From: Lomentospora prolificans
Taxonomy: Eukaryota; Ascomycota; Sordariomycetes; Microascales; Microascaceae
Assembly: GCA_029532625.1 (NCBI GenBank)
Contig: JARFXM010000009.1
Coordinates: forward strand, 5,011,501 to 5,075,500
Direction: 5' to 3'
Length of the DNA: 64,000 bases
A model generated the notes under the pieces. It saw only the letters and a list, made by a program, of their open reading frames with translations. It had not been told where the DNA came from and ran no database searches. This document shows positions 1-8,818 of the stretch, piece by piece (position 1 is the first letter of the stretch; each line of letters begins with the position of its first letter). The position numbers were made by a program, and so were the translations under genes.

Positions 1-440
1 TACTTATCTAGGAATAAAGGAAATAGGTTATAGACCCCTTAGTAGGTATACCCTAACTATAAGTAGGGACTTCAAAACTACCCCTCCTAGAGCAGACTAA
101 GCCTAGAAAACCCCTTAAAGGATATAAATAGTAATATCTATATAAATAGTACCTGAACCTATAATATCAGATAGCCTAGAGCTAAAAAAGTAAAATAGAT
201 AGATAATAATAAGATTAATAGAAAGAGGAGGGAATACTAATACCTCTACTATAGTAGTAAAGGCTACTTTATTAGTAAGTATCCTTATATAGTAGTATAT
301 AACCTATAGGATACTATAAGTATCTATAGTATTAAAAGTACTCTAGTCTTAGAAGAAGACTCTAAAGAAGAGGGAAATAAGTAGCCTTAAAGTAAAGATA
401 AGCCCTAAAGCTAACTAAGATAGAGAGGGTAAATATATTT
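1..440 (+). pseudogene. gag relic with mutated CCHC zinc knuckle
   Basis: Frame 1 at 241-285 keeps the spacing of a nucleocapsid zinc knuckle, CX2CX4HX4C. All four metal-ligand codons are now Tyr (TAC or TAT), as expected from TGC, TGT and CAC after RIP. The aligned residues read Y-LY-Y-SSKG-Y-FISK-Y-P. Gag packages the retrotransposon RNA; this copy is dead. The knuckle is in frame 1 and pol in frame 3, which fits a -1 gag/pol frame change, though a single indel would look the same. The extent to the left is unknown. Confidence 0.6.
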
Positions 441-449
441 AATAGATAA

Positions 450-3400
450 ATAGAAGTTAAACCTACCCTTATCTCTATAATTATAAATAACCTAGAACTT
501 ATCTACTTATTAGTAGATAAAGGGTATAAGTATTATACTACTATTAGTAAGGAACTAATAGAATAGCTTTAGATCCTAGTTACTTATATCTTACTAAGAG
601 CAGTATAGGGTACTTTAAGAGTAATATAGTAGGCTACTATCCAAAGGTTAGCTATATTTATAGTTAAAATCACTAATTTCACCTAGGCTATATATACCTA
701 TATTATACCCCTCCTAGAATACCCTTTAATCTTAGGGAAGCTATAGCTCTTTTAGAATAGAGCCTTCTCTATCCTATATAAGAAGCACCTCTAGTATAAT
801 AGAGCTAATAAATAGGTACCATATATAGAAGAATATATAAGTATACTATAGGTAGAAGAACTTAAGTCTATAGCCTATATTATAACCTTAACCTTTATAA
901 TAACTATTAAAAAGATTAAGTACTTAAAAGGAAGTACTACTACTAAAACTATAATTTTTATAGTAAATATAAAAGATATAGAAAGAATACTAGCTACTAA
1001 AAAAGTAAAAACTAATAATAAACTATACTAGATAATTCTATCCTAGTTCTATAACTTACTCCCCCTTTTTCAAAAAGTAGAAGCTAATAAACTTAACCCC
1101 TATAAGCTAGGTATTAATTACTTAATCCCCTTAAAAACTAATAGCTAGAGGTAGGAACTTCTTTTCCTATAGGGAACCCTCTATAATATATTAAGAGAAG
1201 AGCTACTAGTCCTTAAGAAAACCCTAATAGACCTCCTAGATAAGGGTTTTATCCATATAAGTAGCTCTAAAGCAGCTATACCAGTCCTATTCACCTATAA
1301 ACCTAAAAGAGGCCTCTAGTTCTATATCAACTATTATACCTTAAATACAATTATATATATAGACTAATACCCCCTCCCCCTTATCTTAGAGACCTTTTAA
1401 AACCTTATAAAAATAATATAGTTTACTAAGGTCAATATTATCCAGGTATTCCATAAGATCTAGATAGCTAAGGGAGAGGAGTTTAAGATAGTATTCTACA
1501 CTTAGTATAGACTCTTTAAATAGATAGTAACCCCTTTTAGGCTATCTAGAGTACTAGTAATATTTTAATACTATATAAACTATATACTATAAGACTTCCT
1601 TAATAACTTCACCTCTACTTATATAAATAATATCCTTATCTATTCAAGTAGCTCCTATAAAGACTACTTAGATAAAGTATATATAGTCTTAGAGCACCTA
1701 TAAGCCTATAGACTCTACCTTAACCTAGATAAGTATAAGTTTATAGTAAAGAAGGTAAAATACCTAGGGTTCATTATCTATACTAGTATTAGTATATAAA
1801 TAGACCTAGAAAAGGTAAAGACTATCCTTAAGTAGCAGCTACCAACTATATAGATAGGTATATATAGTTTCCTTAGATTCATCAACTATTACTAAATATT
1901 CATCCCTAAGTTCTTAGAGGTTATAAGGAGCCTTATAGTACTTACTAGGAAGGGTATCCCTTTTAAATAGACTATAAAATATAAGGAGGTATTCTAGACT
2001 CTAAAAACTCTTTTTATAAAAATACTAATCCTAACTTAGTAGGACCTAGAGAATAAAACCTTCCTAAAGGTAGACTATAATAGAATCATACTAGGAGGCT
2101 ATTTAAGTCAGGAAGTCAATAGCTAATAAAAAGCTATCATATTTTATTCATAAAAGCTATCCTCTATAAAGAGAAACTACCTAATCTATAATAAAGAGAT
2201 ACTAGCTATTATCTAGTATATAGAATAATAATCAACTAAGCTCTATAGCTATAAAACCTTTATAATACTAATAGACTATTAGAACCTAGAATACTTTATA
2301 ATATACTAATACTTATTAGAGTAATAAGCCTACTAAGTAGAATATCTATCCTAGTTTAACTTTAGAATCAAGTATAAACTAGGAAAAGAATCCTAAATAC
2401 TAGATACCCTATTAAAAAGAAAATAAGACTCTCTTATACTAGAAGATCAGGACACCTATATAATCTAGCTAATCCTATAGTTAGTAATATAGGACTACTT
2501 ATATATAGTAGTAATAGTAACCTAGGAGCTAAAAGGCATCTTTAATAATAATAAGTTAAACTAACTCTAAGAGGAAATAATACTATATAACCCCTTATAT
2601 AAAGGGGTAAAGAAGGTAATCTAAGTAGAGGACTACTTACTAGAAAGTAGGTTTAACTTAAAAATCTAGCTTAGTAACTACTTAGTAGATAAAAAAGGGA
2701 TTTTATATTATAAAAACTATATCTAGGTATCTAGAAGTAGTTCCTTAGAGAAAGAAGAAAAAAGAAGGGGAGGGAGACTACTAGATAAGTTATATAGCTA
2801 CCTAATCCAGCATATACATAATACCTATAGTATTAGCTACCCTAGCAGGGATAGAACCATCACTATAGTATCTAGAGACTTCTACTAGCTACTCCTCCAT
2901 AAGTATATAAGATACTTCCTCTATAACTATAATATCTATAGATAAATAAAGATCTAGTATAAATAGAAAGTAGGCCTTCTCTACCTACTACTAGTACTAG
3001 ACTATTTCTACTAGGAAATCTAGATAGACTTTATAACTAACCTCCTAAAAGTAGGTAGAAAAACCTTACTTTAAGTAATAAAAGACTAGTTATCTAAAAA
3101 AATAACTCTTAAACTAATAGAATTAATAGAAGTAGAAGCCTATACTAAGTACTTCCTATTATACTAAGTCTACTACTATAGTTAGCCTAGAGTAATTACA
3201 AATAACTAAGGAATAAACTAGGTAGGAGACTTCTAGCAATACTTCTACTACCTCCTTAATATAGAATAATAACTTAGTATAATATACTACCCCTAAACTA
3301 ATAGAAAACTAGAGTAGATAAATTAAGAAGTATAAACTTACCTATAAATCTTTATTAACTATATATAGAATAACTAGCCTACTTAGTACCTAGTAGCCTA

Positions 3401-4207
3401 GCTTACTATTAATAGCTAGGTAAATACCTCTATAAGCATATCCCTATTCTATATAGTATATAGATATAAAGCCCTATTAGTCATCCTATTTACAAAGGAT
3501 ATTATAACTAAGACTATACTATACTACTTACCTATAGCTAGAGCTCAGGCATTTATAAATAGAATAAAGGAAATTATAAAGCTCTATTAAGCCTTAATAG
3601 TAGTAGCCACCCTAAACCAGGAAGCACATATAAATACTAAGCACTAACTAGTAGAGATATTCTAGGTTAGAGATTAAGTATAAGTAGACCTAAGAGATAT
3701 TACTATAACCTAACCTAAAAAAAAGCTAGACTAGCTATATATAAAATACACTATAATAGAAGTAATCTCACTAAATACAGTAAGGATTAAGGGCCTACTA
3801 GGAAGAATACCTAAAGTCTTCAATATTAATAAGCTAAAATATATAAGCATAGACCCACTTCCTAGACAGTAGACTACTAACCTATAACTACTAGCAATAC
3901 TTATCAATAGTAAAGAAGAATATAAAGTAGAAGAAATCTACTATATATATTCTAAGAAGATAGGATATAGAATAGTCTAGGAGGTCCTAGTATAATAGAA
4001 GGGGTATAAACTACTAGAATAGAGGCACCTAGATAATATATAAGAAGTAGTAGTACTTAACTACTTTAAAGTATAGTATAATAATATAAAGGAAAATAAT
4101 AGACTAAGAGAGGACTTCAAAAGCTAGGAAAAGCTGCCTACTAAGTAGTAGAAATAACAGCATAAAATAGTAGGAAACTAAGATATAAGAAAAAGAAAAT
4201 AATTTAC
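450..4207 (+). pseudogene. pol relic: protease, reverse transcriptase, RNase H, integrase, chromodomain
   Basis: Frame 3 throughout. Protease-like DKGYKYYTTISKEL starts at 516 (DSG-type active site altered). Reverse transcriptase spans about 1180-1900: FYINYYTLN at 1320, the YPLPLI motif at about 1365, and YINNILIYSS at 1620, a mutated YxDD catalytic box in which both Asp codons read Asn. KYLGFII follows near 1760. RNase H begins near 2070 (VDYNRIILGGYLSQ). The integrase HHCC region is near 2780-2940 and the DDE core starts at 3027 (DFITNLL), with a PxTNRKLE block near 3300. A chromodomain-like stretch lies at 3915-4085. Stops are scattered throughout, nearly all TAA/TAG from Gln or Trp codons. 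Confidence 0.85.
3915..4085 (+). other. chromodomain relic at the C-terminus of pol
   Basis: In the pol frame, after the integrase core, the sequence reads EEYKVEEI, then VLV**KGYKLLE*RHLDNI, then EVVVLNYF. This matches the chromodomain plan of E-Y-V-E-I, V-K-W-K-G-Y, T-W-E-P-x-x-N-I and a final hydrophobic helix, with the Trp codons now TAG. Chromodomains on integrase mark chromoviruses and steer integration to methylated histone H3 in that family. The targeting role is family knowledge and cannot be shown for this copy. Confidence 0.6.
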
Positions 4208-4219
4208 CTACTAGAACTA

Positions 4220-5151
4220 AGAAACACTATTACTACTACTAAGAAAAGAGAACCCTCTATCACACTATAAGTCTACCTTATCATTAGTAATAAATAAGCT
4301 AACCTTATAGTCACTATCACTATCATCATCATCATCTATCACCTTATTCAACTCTATATACTCCTTAAGCACCTAGATATAATAGGCTAGCAAAGCAAGA
4401 TCACATATAGTCATATAACCTAATAGGTTAGGGGTAGTAACTATAACAACTAGTACAAAGGTAATAGGAATAGAAGGGGTAATAGGAATAGGACTACTAC
4501 TAAGGGTAGCACAGGTAGAACCACTAATACACATAAGGTTAGTAGAAAGTATAAAGTATAGGGTAGAAGGGAAATATATAGAGGAAGGATACTATAAGTC
4601 TTAAGGGACTCTAGGCTCTACTAGGCCTAGATAGTATCCTAAAGGGTAGTATTAGTATCTAGGATAACCTTCTCTAGACTACTATATATACCCTATAGGC
4701 CTTGCTAGCAGGATAGAATAACAGGGAGGGCAGGTATATAGTAACAGCCAGCTTAATAGCAAGATAAGCAAGTATAAGCACCCTTCTTACCCTAGTTCTT
4801 ATAGGAGGAAGCAAGCAAGATATAATAAAGATAGGGCTTATAGTAGACAAGGGACATATCCTTAATAGCAGCTACCTATATATGATAGCATTTACCCCTA
4901 CTAGCTATTAGAACTAATATAGGAATAGGGGTCAATAAGCTAGTAGACAAGCCAGCTAGCATAGTAGTAGAAGTGGATTAACAAATAGGCAATACTATAG
5001 GATAGTAGTATATAGAGGTAGAGGTAGTATAGGCAGGGGTAGTAGTAGTAGTAGAAGTAGTAGAAGATTAATATACTAATTAATATAATTACTTTTAATT
5101 AAAGGGGGAGCTATTACTACCCTTATTAGAGCTAGAAAGAGTAGGAGGCAT
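4220..5151 (-). pseudogene. relic of an antisense Cys-rich ORF next to the retrotransposon
   Basis: On the minus strand an ATG at 5151 begins MPPTLSSSNKGSNSSP, followed by a Thr/Ser-rich stretch and then a Cys/Tyr-rich stretch (RGKCYHI, KPYLYYI, YTCLSCY*AGCYYIPALP). Many Tyr codons are probably former Cys or His, so the ancestor may have been a Cys-rich zinc-binding-like protein. Near 4345, in another minus frame, the tail reads EYIELNKVIDDDDD, an acidic end. Either an indel or a lost intron joins the two frames. I recall similar Cys-rich ORFs near fungal LTR elements but cannot name the family. A function is not inferable. Confidence 0.35.
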
Positions 5152-5700
5152 CTTTATAAGTTAACTAAAGTATTAGCAAGCTACTACTATAGGGAGGATA
5201 GTATAAAAGTAGGGAGGGAATACTAATAATAGATATTTTTTTTCAGATATTAAGTAGGGAAGAAGGAATAAGAAGATAGATATAGGTAGGAGTAGCTAAT
5301 AATAATAGAGCTATATTACTCCTAATAGGGAGGGAAAGAAGGAGGGGGGAGCTTATATAAAGGTCTTAACCTAGGAGGAAGGTATAGCTAAGAGCTAGAC
5401 CTAGCTATATATAACTACACTAAGTACCAGCTAGCTACCACCCTTAGCTAGGCAGTACCATATAAACTAGCATCCTAGTACAAGTAGTAGTACTAAACAG
5501 ATTAATAGATAGGCATAATTCAGCAACTCTAAATAAACTAGTATACTAGTATAGTCTAGTAGGGCTAAACCCCTAAGAGCAGTAACTATACCCCTAAGAG
5601 TAATAACTATACCCCTAAGAGTAGTAACTATATCCCTACTAGTAGCAACTACCTATATAGGGGTAGAACTCTATAAGAGGGATAAGTAGCTCTTAGGAGA
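5097..5700 (+). repeat. possible 3' LTR region of the retrotransposon
   Basis: A purine run ending AAAGGGGGAG at 5101-5110 resembles a polypurine tract and is followed by TATTACTAC, which could be a RIP-altered TGTTAC LTR start. A TATA-like TTATATAAAGG lies near 5355. The matching 5' LTR is outside the window, so the call cannot be tested here. The proposed start also overlaps the antisense ORF relic, which weakens it. Confidence 0.22.
5570..5653 (+). repeat. 21-bp tandem repeat, three good copies plus a diverged fourth
   Basis: Three consecutive 21-bp units at 5570-5590, 5591-5611 and 5612-5632 share CCCCTAAGAG followed by (C/T)A(G/A)TAACTATA. A fourth unit at 5633-5653 is diverged. It sits inside the AT-rich block between the retrotransposon and the DNA transposon and may be an internal LTR repeat. 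Confidence 0.6.
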
Positions 5701-5747
5701 CCCTTAACTTAGATCTTCCCTCTTTATTATTTAAGGTTCAATATACC

Positions 5748-7322
5748 ATGGATCATTACTTGAGCCTTCTCTGATGAGACCATAACAGAACCCATTCACT
5801 CCTTACCAAGATCAAAGAGCAAGCCCTTTACAACTATATTGACCACCTTGAAAGGACTTCTCTAGCAGTACAAAGGTCATTTATCTACAATACAGCTAAC
5901 TGGATCCTACATATAAAAGCCCCACCTAAGAAGGATCCTAAGACTTATAAAGTCAGCCAGAACTAGGTTTCACATTTTCTCAAATAATATAAATATAGCT
6001 ATATATCCCAGAAGGTTCTTAATTCAAAATAACAGCTCTTTAAAGATATCAATTCAATTACTATATAGTTTAAAAAGCTTAATACTATTATCAAGTAGTA
6101 TAGTATCCAGCCAGCAGATATCTAGAATATAGATAAAACTAGATTCTAGATTACTACTAGGAGGGATTAGCTAGTAGTTACCTATTAATTATAGTTAGCT
6201 TATCTTAGAATACCTTTAAATCATAAGTCTACTACTTTAATTAAAATAATATCTACTACTAGTAACTATCTTCTAGCCTTCCTAATTCTTACTAGTAAAG
6301 TTCACCTCACTTCCTAGTATAATATACCTAAACTTAACTATACTACTATAATAGGTATCTCTCCAACTAGATATACTAATAATAAACTTACCTACAAATA
6401 GTTAAAACACTTCTAGAAGTATTCAAGTATCTAGTAATAAGGTAAATATCAACTCCTTATTATAGATAACTATAGATTATACTATACTATTAAATTCATT
6501 AAATTCTATAAAGAAAATAAGATTATCCTATTTAGACTTCTACTATATTCAACCCATCTATTATAGCCACTAGATATAGTAGTTTTCTAACCATTAAAGC
6601 ACTATCATATACTTATAGTTAATATAATAGTATATAGTAAGATCACCCAGATATCAAAAGTAGATTTCCTCTCTTTTATCCAAGATATTAGGATAAAAGC
6701 ATTCAAAATAACAATAATCTAGGCTACCTTTAAGAGAACTAGGATCTATCCCTTCTACCTAAAGATAGTTCTAGATCATATTAAGGAATATAAGGCTAGT
6801 ATTATTATAAAAGATATAACCCCAGATCATCTACTAAATTCATCACCTTTTAGAACCCTAATAATACCTCAAAAGCTAGACTATATAGCTAGATAGTTAG
6901 AAGAAGCTATTTCAACCCAGAGCCAAGTAGAGCTTACCAAAAATATTCAACATTTTACCCATAGCACTATAATACAGTCTATAGAGCTATTCCAGGTAAA
7001 GGCAGAGCTTGCCCAAACACAGATTACAGAAACTGCCCACCACCTCCATAGAATATCACAACAGTCACGAATACAGACAGGAGGGATTCTTATAGTAGAT
7101 CAGGGACAAGATCTAACCCAAACTAGTCCACAAGACAAGATCCAGAAGGCATACTAAATAATTAGAGAGTATGAAGAACAGTAGGCAGTCTAGGATCGCC
7201 AGCTTACACAGCAAGCTACACAAGAACTAGAAAGGAGCTAAAAATTGGTAATTAGATATAAGAAGTACCTTTCTTTTACTTACTATAGTATTTAATATAT
7301 AGCATGTATTTTAGTGACATAA
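5748..7322 (+). pseudogene. Fot1/pogo-type DDE transposase, RIP-inactivated
   Basis: Frame 3 reads as one transposase of about 525 codons with RIP-type stops. The N-terminal part (KEQALYNYIDHLERTSLAV, then NTANWILH, KVSQN*VSHFLK) matches a CENP-B/Tc5-type helix-turn-helix DNA-binding region. The catalytic part holds NIDKTRF at 6126 (normally NMDETGF), LLIIDNYRLYYT at 6456 (normally LxLDGHxSH) and LLYSTHLL*PLDIVVF near 6540 (normally PPHSTHLLQPLDVGVF), the pattern of DDE_1 pogo/Fot1 elements of the Tc1/mariner superfamily. The C-terminal third is Gln-rich. No indel is needed to read through. I found no clear terminal inverted repeats. Length is close to what I recall for Fot1. Confidence 0.85.
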
Positions 7323-7479
7323 TAGATAGTTTTGTAATGATGGTGATGTGTTGCGTGCTGGATTCGTTTTAGGGTGGTTTTTATATTAGGGTGTATAGCA
7401 CCCCCTCTGGGGAGGGGGTGCGTGGCACGGATAATCTTTTTTCGCCTTGATCGTGCCAATGCGCTCGCGGTTGGATACT

Positions 7480-8165
7480 TCAGGCCCCGTCAGCATCTCC
7501 CGCACCTCCACTCCCCGCCGCCCCAGAGCCCGATTGTGGCCCCCCGCTCGCGCTATTCCCTATCCTCGTTTCTTCTAGCACTCTGTCAACGTCGTTCTTA
7601 AGCTCAGGCATGGCTCCAGCCATCTGCTCGGCGAGGATATCGCGGAAGGTACCGAAGGCGTGCATCTTGCCACGCATAAGCTGGTTTCCGCGGCGGACGA
7701 GCTCGACGAATTCACGGGTGTAGATGTCGGGGTTGCGGCCACCCTCGACGTACTTGACGAGCTCGGGGGGCACAGAGGGGAGGATCTGGGTCGGGTCCGT
7801 GGCGGTCGAGTGGAGGGTTTGGAGGGAGGTCGAGAGTGTTTTTCTACATTGGAGGCGATGCATGTTAGCGGCCGCAGCTCTCGGAAAGGGGGATGGCGCA
7901 ATTCGGCCGCACCAATGCAATTATAGGAGGAACGTACAAGCTGTTGGAGAGGACTTCTTTGCTGGGGCGACCGCTGATGTCGTAGTGGGAGGTCACGACC
8001 ATGATCTTGAAGAGATCCTGAACGATGTCCTTGATCTGGGCTAAATTCATCCATCGCGTGGGGGGGTTAGTCACGTCGCTTTTCGAAAGTTTCCGCGAAC
8101 TGGAGAAGGTTCAGGGAGAGCTTACCCTCCATTTCGGAGTGTATGTCTTTCTGGACGGGCGCCAT
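7480..8165 (-). CDS. MED10: Mediator complex subunit 10 (Nut2)
   Basis: Three exons, 8165-8126, 8040-7938 and 7843-7480, code for 168 aa. The start is ATG at 8165 (MAPVQKDIHSEMEAQIKD). Introns of 85 and 94 nt have GT-AG borders and the frame closes exactly. The middle exon (IKDIVQDLFKIMVVTSHYD, then GRPSKEVL) and the third exon (PPELVKYVEGGRNPDIYTRE, FVELVRRGNQLMRGKM) are the conserved Med10 core. The last 20 or so residues are Gly/Ser/Ala-rich and probably disordered. Med10 is an essential subunit of the Mediator middle module and links activators to RNA polymerase II in the nucleus. The stop codon lies only about 160 bp from the RIP-mutated transposon, yet the gene looks intact. Confidence 0.9.
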
Positions 8166-8818
8166 TTTTGTGAGGGCGAGATATGGACTGCGAATTTGTT
8201 GGAGGGGAAGATTGGGAAGTGAGGTTGGCGACAAATGGAAGGCATTGTGAGGGTGTACAATGTATTAGTGGGCTACTTGCAAGGCTGGTAGGAGGGTACA
8301 AGGTACCTCAGCCAGGCCAGCAGTAGTGGACGGTTGTACACCTCACAAGATGGATCCATTTGCTTGATACACCCATCAATCAATTAGATTAGATACCTTG
8401 ATGGACAGAAACACATCGGATCGGAATCACAAGGCTTGGCGAGATCGTCTCCATTCTTTGCCTCCATTTTATTTCATCTCGTTCCAATTCAAAATCGACC
8501 TTCCATTCCCCCAGAACAAGTAGGACATCATTTCATCAGAGATTCACTAGTCAGCCGTTCCTCTTCTTATTTGGTATCCTGAATTGATTCAATTACTCTC
8601 TATAGTTCAACGCCATGCCATGTCATATCTGGTTTGATCCGTTGTCCCAATTCCAAGAAACTATGATACGATGGCTCTACAGAATCCACTGGGTTTTAAT
8701 ATACAAACAGATAAGGAGACAAAATAATTCCCCAAGAAAACTCCGTTTCAGATAGCACGCATCCTGTTGGGCCTCTCCTGTTTTGAAGGGCTCATGAGCC
8801 CATAATGGTTAATTTCTC
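8166..8818. other. intergenic: MED10 promoter and Ca2+-ATPase 3' region
   Basis: About 650 bp between the MED10 start and the pump stop, both on the minus strand. It must hold the pump 3' UTR and terminator on the right and the MED10 promoter on the left. I see no ORF, RNA gene or repeat in it. Confidence 0.5.

Larger units (their letters stand above)
1..4207 (+). mobile_element. RIP-degraded Ty3/Gypsy LTR retrotransposon (chromovirus), 5' end outside window
   Basis: Conceptual translation on the plus strand, reading through stop codons, gives gag zinc knuckle, protease, reverse transcriptase, RNase H, integrase and chromodomain in the normal Ty3/Gypsy order. Almost every stop is TAA or TAG where related proteins have Gln or Trp, the expected result of RIP (CpA to TpA). 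The pol part stays in one frame from about 450 to about 4200, so I see no indels there. The 5' LTR and the start of gag lie left of the window. The element cannot make protein now. The family call rests on motif order and is quite sure; the subfamily is inferred from the terminal chromodomain. Confidence 0.88.

Noticed and set aside
5690..7330. Terminal inverted repeats and TA duplication of the Fot1/pogo element
   Set aside because: I looked on both sides of the transposase and found no convincing inverted pair; RIP may have erased it.
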